The position numbers and the translations under genes were made by a program. DNA of 64,000 bases. It comes from Aphis gossypii. Taxonomy: Eukaryota; Arthropoda; Insecta; Hemiptera; Aphididae. This document shows, in pieces, positions 35,813 to 49,400 of the stretch. Position 1 is the stretch's first letter. Every line of letters starts with the position of its first letter. The DNA lies in the NCBI RefSeq assembly GCF_020184175.1, contig NC_065531.1:5973213-6037212 (forward strand), written 5' to 3'. The notes beneath the pieces are model-generated. The model saw nothing but the letters and a program-made list of their open reading frames with translations, ran no database searches and was not told where the DNA came from.

Positions 35813-35852
35813 AAAAAAAAAAAAAAAAAAAAAAAAAAGTTAATTATTATAT
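35813..35852 (+). repeat. Poly(A) tail (26 nt) and right target-site duplication
   Basis: Twenty-six uninterrupted A residues (35813-35838) are followed by GTTAATTATTATAT (35839-35852), the exact copy of the left duplication. Uninterrupted tails of this length tend to erode, which supports a recent insertion. Confidence 0.95.
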
Positions 35853-36780
35853 TAAATCGTATTTTATTTACATAGGTAAAAATATTACGGGATATGGGAA
35901 ATAACAGTGTTTATATGGATATTGGATATAAGACAAATGTATTTAATCAACACTGTTGTATGTTATACATAAATTAATTTTTTTGAACTTTTCTATTAGT
36001 AAATGTCAGTTTTTTTAATTATTATTTATTATTATGATTAAGTGTAAGTAATAATTACGTATAACATATATATGTAATTAAAAATATCAATGCTATTGTC
36101 ACCGCCCTTATAGATAAGTACCTATTGATAAAAATGACAAGTGCATGATTAATATAAATTTATCATAATATTAACATTTTACTTTAGTTATTTTTGCGGT
36201 GTTTATCAAAATAAATTTGAATTATATTTTAATGTTAAACTTGTCTAAAATTAAATCGAAAATAAAAAAAAATCGGGTTGAATAAAACATTTGTAAACAT
36301 TAAGATATTCTTTTAAGTTTAAATCATATTAATATTATTCGTCATTAACATTTACAATATTAAATATGATTTTTGAAAGGTTAATGAAATTGCAGAAAAG
36401 GAAAACATTTTAAATTGATAATAATGTTTTATATAAAATTTTAAGATATTATAGATTATTCTGTGTTTTTATTAAAGTAAAGATGAAAATAATGTTTTTT
36501 CCTTTTTTTTTTTTTTATTAAAAAAAACACAGCTGAAAAGTAGATTTTTATCACTTTTAAGATATATTTTGTAAAATTTAATTTTCATTATATTTTTAAA
36601 CATAATTTTAAATTTTACTTATTATGTCCAGAAATATTCGAAATCACCAAATGGAATACAATATAGTATTTTAAATTTATACATTTTATCGATAGATGCT
36701 ATACAGTTCATATGACTTATTAATTATTGCTCAAAAACGGTACTTTTTTATTTTTAAACTACTACATGATTCGTTGAAAA
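35853..36780. other. AT-rich non-coding DNA
   Basis: Resumes the background composition at once after the element. Nothing recognised. Confidence 0.55.
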
Positions 36781-37300
36781 TATGCCCCACAGCACTGTTC
36801 GTCACAGAGTTGGAAAAGTGTTCAGTGGTATATGTATTCAGCAACGACATAATGCGCATTTTTTGAACTTGGGGTGTACGAGTGAAAAGGAAACAATGAG
36901 TTCCGAGAGAGAATGGCTCACCATCACAACAGTCTGTAGTTCGTACTATGGCAATCGACACGTTTCCGGAGGTTCTACACTCTACAGTGCTAATTTTGTC
37001 GAACGCGTTCTTGATAATGTTATTCTCCTACAGTAGCAGTCGGTGCCTATTTAATCCTATTTTTGATTCACGTTTACAGTATGGTCAGTATAAACAGAGT
37101 TTACTCATTCGAGATTAACTCATTTTTTGAAACGAATTTAGTTTTGATTTATTGTATTCAGTGCTGTATCAACGATTAAAATACCGTGATAAGGACTGGG
37201 TTTTCCGAGACAACGAGAAAACGTGGTTTATCGTATTGAACTGGCTGATCATCTTAAGGTTATGTCAAAAAGCTGTTAGTCGATGTTAAGGAATACAAAA
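36781..37300. other. Unrecognised patch of mixed composition
   Basis: Less A/T-rich than its neighbours. It holds an 84-codon plus-strand frame (36782-37036), an overlapping 76-codon minus-strand frame, and a plus-strand stretch near 37,178-37,260 reading KYRDKDWVFRDNEKTWF. None matches a family I recognise. It could be a decayed transposon or a transcribed non-coding segment. Confidence 0.3.
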
Positions 37301-40300
37301 TTAGCACCTCTCTCTGAAAAAATATAAGTTTTATTTATGTTACGTACAACTGAATTGTTACAACAATAAACCTACATTTATTTACTCTAAATTACCCACT
37401 CAAATCTAATCTTGATTATCTGGTAAGGTTCAGAGAAAATATTTACGGACAACTACAACACTAAGTCTGTGCTATTACATTAGACCAATAGCTCTTTTTA
37501 TCTGCTCGGAATTTTGGAAAGGTTTCATAAATAATTATGTTATAGGTACTTACTTCTAGAAAAACGTTTAATCAATGCCAGAGATAAATGAGAACAACCC
37601 TCAGACCCCTATTGTTCAAATAAGTCTTCATTATTGTTATATATACGTCACTGGGAAAATAATAATACAATATTATAATCAAAAATGAATTTTGTTTTTC
37701 TTCATTGAACTCTTCGTTTATAACTTGTGGCTGGATATAAAGACTATTTTATTTTTGTAACTATAATAAATTGTTTAAATTGTATGTAAATGGTATTATT
37801 TCATGAAATTCAAGTACCTATTCATAGTCCAAATAATTAAGAAGATAAAACATGCGTAATACACCATTTAACTAGTCATTTAGGCATTTAATATATTTAT
37901 TTTTATTGTTAAGTTACTTAGCGTATACTTACATTGGCCGTTAAATATCGTAGATATGATGTGTACACATTATTATGAGTTCTTTCCCAAAAATTTTTAC
38001 AAACAAATTTATCCTTTTTTGACACAATATTGTGCCTGTACCCAGGTTACTCATATTTTCGTCTTTTACAAATTATATATGTCATACGTTATATTGCAAG
38101 TATTTTATTTTATTTTTATTTTTTATACCTATATTCTAAAAGGGTGCAGTATCAATAAGAAATTAATAAATTGAATAATAAAAATATATAAGTTTTAGTT
38201 ATTTAAATAAATGTACTTATATTTTAAAACAAGAAAAATGGTTTATAAAATGTAATAATTTATAATGCTAAACATATAATTTAAGTTTCTATGAATTGTA
38301 TTGAACTTTTCTTGATTATTTTTTGTTCCAATTAAGTACGTTTAAGAATAAAAAACGATCTTTATCATAAATAACCCTTAAATTAGGTAATATTTAAAAT
38401 TATTTCGTTAGGTTTAGATACTTATATATCTATATAACCTACTATTATAATAATATAAAAATAAAAATATTTATTGATAAATGTGGTAGCAATATTAGAT
38501 TAAATAATATTGATTTTTGTATCTAATATGATTTAGAAATAATATAATTAATTTTTTAATTACTCGCCATCTGAAATTCTATAGAATAACTAATTATTCT
38601 ATAGTTTAAAATTTTCTAGATTTAGAATTTATTTAATGTTTAAAAAAAAAAATACTATTACTGTATATTTAAGTTAAATTATAGAAAATTAATTAAAAAC
38701 TTTAACGGAAACAATATATGTTTACTATTATTTTTAATTTATTCTGATAACATCCTGCGAAGACGGAAAACTGAATAAAATGTTGACATTGTCCGCATAT
38801 GCTATGGCTGATGTTTGTCGTTTATTGGTTACATCATTACATTTTTACCTGTACGAGTCTTACATTCATAATTTAATGGGCTCTTAGTGATTACTTATAC
38901 AACGCTATCTTTATTTTAAATGAATATTGTTCATCTATTAAGACTAAACATAATTTATAAGTTTTATAACTTATATGTGTAATACGTATAATATATAATA
39001 ATATATATTAATTTAAATTTATTATTAATTAATTATTATATAATAATATAATAATAATATAACTAGTGAGATCGCTTTTCCTTCAAGGACACATACTTTA
39101 CACCACCAAAATATAAACTATAATAATCAGTTTCCACAATAGTACTGTTACCTAATACAACACTTCTATTCGATAATCAATAGTAATTTTAGTTTTGAAA
39201 AATGCTATTACAAGAATAAATTTAAAATAAAAATCTGTATTTCTGGCATCATTCTTAGCTATTAAATGCAATGATTGGGTTTTCAATTAACTTAATTAAT
39301 GGATTATTATATAATAAAAATAGTTATTGATTGATTGATATCCCGTTGAATTGATTCAGTCATTATGGTGGGAGGGGTAGTAAAATGTACGTATGTAAAA
39401 GCGTTTTTAATAATTAATTTTACTCGGTTACTTAACTAAATTTGTATCGATGATTAATTTTATGGCTGCTATTACTTTTTTGTTACTTTCGTTACCATCA
39501 GTACGACGTTTTTCAAGAAGATAAGTATTATTTATTTATTTTTTTTTGTAAATAATCATTCACTTGAAAACATGATTTATTTGGGATTTGATATAAAATA
39601 GTAAAATAAATTATTAAAAAATGATTTTAAATCATTATAACAATTTATTATACTAGAATTTCTTAACTTCTTGAGAAATTCGCTGAATTAAATAAAGGAA
39701 ATTAAGATAATTATTAAACATTTAATGTAAAACAATAAAGCAATTTAAGCAAATCACTTTTACGTTTCACCTACAGAGTTAAACCGTTTAGTTAAAAAAT
39801 AATTGAAATATAGTTCATTGAATATCGTTTTGTTATATTCTCAAAATTTTTCAATATTGTTCGCAAACTCTTACAATTTAAATTGGCTGACATTGTATAA
39901 GATTTTATTGTCAACAAGAAATAAAAAGTTAAAAATAATTTATATAATTTAATAACCTTCTATAAACTGTAAAATTGATAAAATGGTACAAAAAAACTCA
40001 CTCAAAGTTCGGGCTATTTTTAACTGGGTACTTGTAATATAATATATATATATTTTTTTAGTATTGTGAACGTCGCTTAAATTTGATATTCACAAATGAC
40101 ATTATGTGCTCGTGTCGTGTTTCACAAAGGATAGTAGGTGTATTATTGTTTGTTTTAACGAGTTGACTTTTATCAAGTATATAAACACAATTTTGATAAA
40201 AAATTATTCTTTTCTATTAGATTATTATACCTATAATCTTAACTCAATTTCCGGTTTTGACAGGCAATTATTAAATTTTGAGTGGTATTGAAAAATATTG

Positions 40301-42019
40301 AACATTTTAAAATAAACATAATATATTATATTTGGTTTTTATAAGTCAGTTTTTGAGTCATTCAGTCAACGGATTAGAATATTTATTATAGACACATTAC
40401 AATTCATAATATTTTACAAATTTAAGTAGTTTTAAGTAGTATGAATATCAATCGTATGTTTATCATAAATAAAATCCATCATATTTTATGGGATGTACAG
40501 TGTCTGCAAACAAGAATATCTATTATTCATATTATGTTAGTTGAAATAATAGATTAACCATAATTCAAATTTTAAAACTATTTTATTGTATGTAAAAAAA
40601 AAAAAAAAATACATATGAGTATATAATTTAACTTGGCGAGTGGCAGCTGAAATGATAACTTGGTTAAGTTTGAATCTCTAATAAATATAACCCAATATTG
40701 CAAAAATAACTTTGTCTTGTAAGATTGAGACGGGTTTGGTAGTGTTATTATTTTAATAATGTTTTTCAAAAAAGTACTCATAAAAGTTCTTGTATTATGT
40801 TTAGCTATTGTTGTTATTAGTAGTAAGTACATGCCTAAAGCATATGACATATAAATGTTTGAGATTAGGTTGTCATATATACTATAATATAATATCTGTT
40901 ATATTATATCTGGTCTGTATGTATATTGTACTTTGTATATGAGCTATATTGTCTTGTTATTCTAAATAACTCTGAAACTTTTTCATTTCTATTCAATGTA
41001 GCCACATATTGAGCTTTCAATAGTAATAAGGTTTTTTACTTAGAAATATTTTTTATAGACGTATTTTGTTTAAAATAACATTACATTTGAAATATACGTA
41101 ATAAGTTATCGATAAAAATTAATTTTAAATTGTATACTTGTACATCTTGCAATGACGTCATTTGTTGAAGTATATTAATCGTACAATAAGTTAGGCTCAA
41201 GCCTACGATAATATAATTTTAAATAGATAACCATTTACTTATATAATAAAAAACAACCGTTTGAAGATTAGTAATTTTAAACATGAAACTAACTAAACTA
41301 TTCTTAACTTAATAAGTTTTCAACTCGGATAATATAGTGTAAGTGCAATGAAAAATCTAGTATAAAAAACATTAAAAATAACAATTATTGTTTATTTTTG
41401 ATGGTAGAATGACGCAGTATCGGATCACTGTGGACGTTATAGTGTGTTCAACATTTAATATTTTTTAATTCGTATAACTAGGGTTCTTATATGGTTGAAT
41501 TTAGTATGAGCTCTTATTTTTAATAAATGTCTGAGTTGTATTGATATTTTATAAACAACATTATGTGATATAAGGGAGTTTGATCAACTCTTTAGGTTAA
41601 GTTAAGTTAAGAATAAGTATTCTTCATTCAAAAAAATAAAAATTATCCTTAATTTTATCGTTTTAGTGACTTTTTATTGTATAGAATTTCGTATTGTATC
41701 TTGATTTTTAAAATCCGATTTTTTTTTTTTTTGTGCTTACAATGTAACAATAACATGACGCGTACACGTTTAAGTGCGTGATGTGCATAGTATTTTAATA
41801 ATAATATGTGCCTAAAATAATGTGACAATGTTCTCTGGCGAACGGCCGACTTATAAGCCACGATCAAATTGTTATTATCATTATAAATAAAATTGTTATT
41901 CCGTGTTGTGTAACGAACATTTGACGTTTTTAGGTTGGGTTTCTCACAGTTTTCCGGATATCTTGCTATTTCCCGTGATCTGAAACCATCGTATTATTAT
42001 AATATTGTACACATAAATG
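37301..42019. other. AT-rich non-coding DNA
   Basis: No gene, RNA or repeat family recognised. Short open frames are low in complexity. Confidence 0.5.
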
Positions 42020-42435
42020 TAACAATATATTATTGACTCTCCGTAATCCACCGTTCTTAATAGGGTTTATAATTGGTTTTCGTGAAATGTTTCAGCGCGG
42101 CACGCACGGTCGTGTAACGAGTTCGCATACATATTACATTTCGTATGACGCGCAATCCGAAATCGCTTATAAAATATATTCGGTTGCAATTAGCGGACAA
42201 TGGCCGGGGCTGAGTATACGCACACGCAGTTTATCAATAGTTTTACGAAAACATCTGAATTTAGCGTTCGCGTTCGCATTCGATTACGTATTAATGATTT
42301 GCGGTCGACACGCGCACTAATACCTGACCCGTACTCACGAAAAACACTGAATTTCAAACTCGTCTTTATAATATTATTGTCGTTTTGAATCGATTTCGTT
42401 CGTCGTTTTTGGTTCGGTCGTGCGTGATGGTAAGC
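42020..42435 (+). promoter_or_regulatory. CpG-rich patch, possible promoter with ATG/splice-donor junction
   Basis: CpG dinucleotides cluster here against A/T-rich flanks. TTATAAAA at about 42,168-42,175 could be a TATA box. The patch ends in GTGCGTGATG followed by GTAAGC (GT near 42,430), a good splice-donor context that would place a start codon at the very end of an exon. Several frames are open on both strands but none looks like a known protein. Evidence is circumstantial. Confidence 0.3.
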
Positions 42436-42553
42436 GGGGTTGAACAAGACGTCGTCCGAAACGAGTCCAAAGGGATATTTTTATTTTTCACGGCACTACA
42501 AACAGGGCGTGGATTAACCAGTCGAGGCTGGTATTATACATTATTATATTTTA

Positions 42554-42612
42554 CGGAGGTTCTCAAACTGTGGTCCACTGGTATGCAGTAGACTACGGGC
42601 CGGTGGTACAAT
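42554..42612 (+). mobile_element. hAT-like transposon terminus (relic)
   Basis: GAGGTTCTCAAACTGTGGTC followed by CACTGG and GGGCCGGTGGT resembles the left end of hAT elements with the CAGNGGTTCTCAAACTGTGGTCC start. The expected CAG is altered, and no right end or 8-bp duplication was found downstream, so this is a truncated or decayed end. Confidence 0.5.
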
Positions 42613-44624
42613 AGAAAATAAATTAAATTTATTATTCAGACGATTTTTTTCACCAAACGTTTAAAATTATACTTACGAATATAAATTGTTTCGTAAATAA
42701 ATAAATAACAGATAGGCCTAAACTGATGAGTAAATTAACAACGGTTATAAAATTATTTTACTTATTTGTCGTTTGGACTTTGAAACAGTTTTGGTTTAAT
42801 TATTTAGAGGTACGTTGAAATACTCACTACGCTTATTATGTGAAATGCAAATAGAAAAGTCGTATAATTTCTGGTAGTTAAACGCATTAAGCTATGTCGG
42901 CCTATGCTCTAAACGGGTGGAACGATGTTGAATTTTATGGTGCCATAATAATAATGCTGTTGTCCTGCTTCAGCAACAGTCATTGAATTGTGAACCATGA
43001 GCAATACAGCGCCCGAATTATCGTGGGCTGTACCTTTACTCGACCTACGTATACTGACTATAAAATATACTATCGTTTTATACATCTTCAGAGTTGGTCG
43101 TGTGTCTTAGTAACCTTCAGTAGATCATGTGTAGATTTGCCAAACACCTATATTTGGTCACTACTAAAATAATAAACTGTTTTACTAATTCTATTGACAT
43201 CAGAGCACACGTGTTCAATTGAAATCTGAAGAACATAAAATTAAAGAAACGTTACACCAAAAGCAAAATGTACATCAGTAGATAACTTTGTATTTTGAAA
43301 ACACAAAGAAAATGTTATGTTATGTTATGGAAAATGTTACCATAAAATTGTCTGGTGAATAAATTACATTTTCTGGCTATACCGGCATAGTTAGTGAATC
43401 AATTTATACACAATGCATTTTTAAAAAAAAGAATACTTACATAGAATTTTCATTTTTTCAATATTTGTACAAACAATCAATATGTGTATTTTTATTAATA
43501 TAAAAAATGTTATAAAATTAAAAGTTATAAAAGCTCTAAGCATTAACTTCTATTTTTTATTCGTTTAGTTCAAATACAAAAAAAAAATAATAATAATTGT
43601 ATTAAATTCTAAATTATCACTAAGACAACAATTTTAATGAAGTATGTAACTTTAAATGGCCGCTGTGCATAACGTAGAATTGGGGTATATATTTGTTGAC
43701 TACACTGATTTAATATGTATTATGTAATGCCTTTCAAATACCTCAATTTCAATTTATGATTTGATTATATATTGTATGTGTACTGTATATATTTAATTTC
43801 CAGGTTTATTTAATCATTGGTTTTAAAACAAATTATTATTTATCTTTGTGGGCGTTTAATACATACCTATATAAATAAATAATGGTAGTAAAAACGGAAA
43901 TAATCTCCATTCTATATAAATGATAAAATTAGTTTTAAAAATTAATAATGATTACAGTAAAAGTTGTATCAATTAAATAACATTTTACATTTCTAAAGCT
44001 TGTTATTATGTTTGTCGAATATAGGAATAGGTTACAATTTAAAATATGATTTTTAAACATTTTCAGTATTATTTATTAGTAATATTGTTAATTGTTATCA
44101 TAATATAATTGTGTATTATTAATTTGTTATTGATGATATTGAGCATAAAGTTTTAAGTTAAGTTTATTTCACATGTTTGGTTCATTATTTGACGTCAAAG
44201 AAGTTAAACAAAAATACGTATACATTTTTATTTTTCTATAAAACAATGTATTTTGCCATATTTTTTTTAGATTATTCGTTTATTAATTTGTCCTCAAAAA
44301 ATAATTAAAAATAAACATTGACGGCGTCGTCGTTAAGTATCATTATACTGACGTTGTTAACTTTGTTACCGATTACTATGTGTGTTTGTGTTTAATTATA
44401 ATGTTTTGTGTTGATGGATTATTCTTTTTTGTTATGGCAGATAAGTCGAATCAAGCTGAGCTAATACATGCATCGAAATCATTTTCTGAAATTCGCTTTT
44501 GTTTTTAATCAGTTATCGTTTAAGAAATGTTGTGAATATAATATAATCGAATGGGGATGAGTTGTATTATAATGAGGAAGAAGTAGATATTTATAAACAA
44601 ACTACAGGTACATGTATTTAATAC

Positions 44625-44656
<32 letters not shown>

Positions 44657-46234
44657 ATATATATAATATGTACCATGAAACAAGTAACTATAGTTACTAA
44701 GCCAGCCGTTGGACGCCATAAACCTTTAATAAAAACAAATGATTTCTCGTCGATCTCTCGAGTATTTTCATTATCACCCAATACCTTTTGAAACGACTAA
44801 TTAGATTTTTGAACTAAAGTCTACAGACAACATAAAATGCGGTTTCTCTGGAAAAATATTTATTTTTCTATTATTTTGACAAATGTTTGTATAAATGTTT
44901 TCTATCATTTTTATGACCTCAGTTAAAACCTCCTAACTTGGATAGCGTTGTTATAGCAATTAATTATAATACTATTTTTTTTTATTTGTGTGTCGACGTT
45001 TATAGGTAAAAACTAATAAGTTATAACGATAAAAGAGATAATAATTATACATAGTATAGATAGGTAATTAAAATTCAATTAATTAAATAGTTTTAAAAGA
45101 TTGAGGTGGTTGTTTCGTACGATAGCTATAATAAAATAATCCCAATAAATCCTATCTAATTAATGGACTCTTGTATAAAAGTTTTCAAATATTAATCCTA
45201 TATAGTAAATATCGAAGTATTATAGTGAAAATTTACTCACGATACGTGTGGTCGTTCGTATTATTAAGAACTTATTTATTGTTTTGACATATTTGTTTTA
45301 TTTTAAAGCTACTCAACACGTTTAGCTTTATATAATCATAAAAATAAGCTTTGTAAAATAACTAAAAAGTTAAAAGTAGATTAAAAAAATAAATAAAATA
45401 GTACCGGTTGATTATGAACTCATTATTTTATAAAATATGAATACACACGAATTTTTCACTTTTTAATTCTTCTTATCTGATTTTTTTTTTTTTTGAATAT
45501 TTTTTGCTATAAAAAAAATAATTTTCATGATATTTATACTCCGTTTTTTAAATTAAACTATTTTTTATAATTTAATTCAACACAGCTATTTTATTAAAAA
45601 TTACAAACTATGAGTTTTTATGTTATTTATAACCATCTGTATTAAGTTTTAATTAGAACCGTTATTAATTTCATTACATAGAATAACTAATACCACAGTT
45701 AACCATTATAAAATTATTTTACCTGATGTCTTTTCCCAATCAATAAATTAATATTATCTGTCCAGGGAGAGGTTATAAGCTGTATGAGTGGGTTTATTAT
45801 TATATTTATTTTGTATATGGTTATCATTACATTCTTCAGACAAGTCAACAATATAGCTTTTAGGTATAAAAGGTATTTTTTCATTGAAATATTGTAGTGT
45901 AATATAAAGTATTTAATATTATTTTACTACTTAAAAAATATTTTAAACACTGTTTTCTCTTTTTATTTATTTTAAAGATGAGTTTTACAATTAAACTGAT
46001 TGTTGAATCTTGTTTTTGAAAATTAAATAAAAATAAATTATTGTATCTATGTTTTGTATGTTTACAATTTCCAAGTATAGTGGTTATTATAATTATCTTT
46101 AAAAGAAAGGTACTAAAAAACATTTACGGCTAAAGATATAATGTACTGCAGTTGCAAACAGACGAGAGAAAAAAAATTAAAAACTATAAGAGCTGTATAA
46201 CAGGCTAAATATCATATCATATATAAAAAGTGAT
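42613..46234. other. AT-rich non-coding DNA
   Basis: No supported gene. It contains an AT/GT microsatellite at 44623-44664 and short mixed-composition segments that I cannot assign. Confidence 0.5.
44623..44664. repeat. Compound AT/GT microsatellite
   Basis: An AT run leads into ten GT units (44637-44656) and then AT again. Confidence 0.9.
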
Positions 46235-46485
46235 CGGCTGGAATGGTTTAGACATGTCTGGAGAGTGTAAGATCAAGTAATGAAAGAAGTTTTAGTTAAC
46301 AGAATAAACAGGAATCGTCCATTAAGATGATCAAGGATCCAAGTGGTAGATGTTATAGTTCAAGATATCAAAAAAAAAAAAAAAAAATATTCTACTTTTG
46401 TCAATGTATATGACAAAGATAAATAGAGAGGTTTCGTTATAGCAGCAATAACGCGTTGTGCTCATATTATGGTTTGAGAAGCTGA
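46235..46485 (+). pseudogene. Non-LTR retrotransposon ORF2 3'-end relic
   Basis: The plus strand reads RLEWFRHVWRV, a stop, then DQVMKEVLVNRINRNRPLR, a stop, then SRIQVVDVIVQDIK (46235-46370). This matches the common C-terminal pattern of non-LTR reverse transcriptases, RL.W.GHV.R...K.VL...I.GKRPRGRP...W.D.V..DL. After an A-rich slip, DKDK, a stop, RGFVIAAITRCAHIM (about 46,417-46,470) resembles the D..+WR.LV.AA.. ending. Stops and the A-run insertion show it is dead. The exact clade is not decidable from this tail. Confidence 0.7.
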
Positions 46486-49400
46486 TATAGATGATGGTTA
46501 TTATGCTGCTTATTTGTTAAGTATTTAACTTATTATTAATAAGATATTTTAATATTTGTATTTCTTTTTTCATTTCAGTTTATTTTAAATCTATTTAACA
46601 TAAAAACGAAAGTATCCTTAATTTGAAAAATGTTTAAATAAACCACTTTTTGGTGCTTTTTGAATTTTGAATGATACGGATTATAGTAATTTCTAAAATA
46701 CAATAATATTGTGTTAAAAATAACTTATTCATAAATATATTTTAGGCTGCAAATGCATTTTATATAATAGGTACACTTTATTTGTACTGCAAAGGAAGAA
46801 TTTAATCATGTAATGATATTGGATTTTAGAATTGCATAAATGTAATTCAACTCTTGACTGTTAAAGAGTAAAATCATTTTTTTCATAAAGTTATAGGACC
46901 GTCTGTTAAGGTTAAATATGTTATTGTATAAATATCGGGGGTTTAAAAATTATTTTCCTTTCAAATGAAAATAAAACAAAGTAGGTACACAACGAAAATA
47001 TAAAAATATAAATTTTATTATTTTGAAGAGTATATTTTTCTTATAATCAATTACTGCGTATTTCTGAAAAGCGAAAAAAAATGTTAGACTGAGACAAAAT
47101 TACAACAATAATGGAAATATGGTATACGTATAGCTACTTAATATTTATTCTATAAAATTTAATTATTTAGAAGAAACTTTGTACTTTTATCGCTATCATT
47201 ATTATTATCGGAAATAAATTTAAAAAATGTTATCTACATGTCACCGACCGAATAATGTGATATGGTAACGTTATGGATATACTATGAACACAAACACATA
47301 TAATAAAATGAAAACTTTCTTTTATCGCAGTTTGCACAAATTCTGCGTGAAATAATACTGAGAAACTTATAGTTATTTACCCCTCACCGTGTAAACATTT
47401 CAAAAGTTTCTGGTGTTCATCTCGTCTCCGATTATTATGGTACATATATAACATACACTTCCACACGGTTGAAAACCAATCTATCGAAATAAGATGTCAT
47501 GGCCTGTAGGTGGTGATAGTCGATGCTAGATTTTATTATGAAGTATGCAAAAATTATTTTTTTCCAATCACACTAATGTCATGGTCTAAAAATATGATAT
47601 TAAGTTGTATTGAAAACCATCTTTAAAATATAATTAATAACGATTCAAATGTCTACGCTAATACATTTTTAATTTCGACTAAAATACAAGCTTTATCGAA
47701 ATCTCATGTTTTCATTACCTACCTCGTCTATCTTTCTGTAGAAGATTATTGGATGGATAAATTTTTAACGAAAATTATGCATTTTATCCTAATATTATAA
47801 GAAATTTATACAGTAGATATTAACGATTACTGGAGATAAAATTGTACTAAATATCAAAAATGTTTACTCCTAATATTATATATTTCTCTTATGGATATAT
47901 GTATATATCGACGGGTTCGTTACATTGTTATATGCAGGGTGCATAAACACGTTCGATTGCGAGTGTGTGTGTGTAGAAGTTTCCAATAGCTGTGGATGAC
48001 ATCAGTAATATGATTATGATGACAGAAATTTAGGAAATAGTTTTAATGATAGCCTCGAGAAATTGGTTAAAATGATTGCTAGGCAAAGAGGGATAAACTT
48101 TAAGTGCTAAACGGACTTCCGGGCAGATCGTGAAGAAGACTATGCCACAGAGTGGGTATTGTAATATAACGAGATAAGTATGATTGTATGAAGTTAAGTC
48201 AATTAATTAAGTTAATATATAAACAAGCAATATACGTCATATAGATAGAGATTAGTTCGATGAGTTATACAAGATAAACTATTCAATGACAATAACAGGC
48301 TGGGTTTCCAAAGTCTTGTTGATAAAAACCTAAAAAATCAATAACGAATGCAAGGAAGAGTGTCCAAGAATTAGAAAAATAGACGTTAATATATCCTAGT
48401 ACATGTAAACAACTACCTTCAGGATACCTCGATATACCTGCCCGGAGGTGCTATTCGGTATTTCAAAAATGTTTTGACCGGTGTACAATTATTTTTTTTT
48501 GCTATTTGTTATTTGTATTTACCCTCTGTGCAACAGTATACGGTTTTGGGATGAACAATATCCTTAGAATTTATTTCCGGAAATAATATTTTTCTGCGAA
48601 AATTTCGATTTTGCGTATGAAATTCCTCCAATATGATTTTCTCGCTACACTGTTACACGACATATTATTACATACAATGCGCATTTCCAAACAAAGACCA
48701 CGCGACGGATAATCATTAAAAAATTTGAATGTGAAAATATATTATATATATGGCTATAGGTATATTATGTTATAATGATTAGTGAGTGAGTAATAAACTG
48801 ACACTGTAAGAATGTGCGTTATCCCCGAATTAATAACAATAAAATACTGTTTAAATGTATTATTTCAACGACTACCACGGCTAAGGCTCTAAAATCTACT
48901 GACATGTTACATAATATAGTGTATAAAAGTACGTCGTTAACAATTTTTTATGGGCCATTTAATGTCATACGTCTTCTCTCACACTTTTCATTCTGGAAAA
49001 CAATATCCTAATGTGTGAATTATATCAACAATATAAAGTATACTTATAAACACTAAGGGAGTCCTCTTAGAATTTTGTTTTTATTAGTTTTTCTTCTGTT
49101 GAATATACCTTAAGATTAAAGTATCTAATAATTGTAATTAAATTTATCAGTTTAAATGTGTAATATGTTTAATATAATGAGAAAGCTAGTACACAAACAA
49201 GTTGTATCATTGACACATACTAACGTCAACAGACGAGCCCTTTTTATAAGCCGAAAAGTATTTGATAAAAGTTATACACAAGACAGTTTATCATTCTTTT
49301 AATTATAATATCGTATCATTCGTGTTGAACGCGTCGTATATGAAAATATATTCGTAATCTTTTTTTTTTATGTATAACTAAAATAATAATGTTATATATT

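Larger units (their letters stand above)
30577..35838 (+). mobile_element. Full-length R1-clade non-LTR retrotransposon
   Basis: A 5,262-bp element bounded by a perfect 14-bp target duplication. Order: 5' UTR (30577-30982) with promoter signals, ORF1 (Gag-like, zinc knuckles), ORF2 (endonuclease and reverse transcriptase), 3' UTR with AATAAA and a terminal hairpin, then 26 A residues. It copies itself by target-primed reverse transcription. R1-clade membership is inferred from the ORF2 start (LLQINLN...VLIISEP), the LGPALWNVAYD and FADDLAVV boxes, the C-terminal CCHC finger and the knuckle-bearing ORF1. It is strikingly GC-rich against A/T-rich surroundings. The identical duplication and long uninterrupted tail indicate recent insertion. 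The only defect seen is a frame break in ORF1. Confidence 0.97.

Noticed and set aside
42990..43172. 60-codon frame with ARIIVGCTFTRPTY, reminiscent of a non-LTR RT C-terminal segment
   Set aside because: Only about 14 residues resemble the family and the flanks do not continue it.
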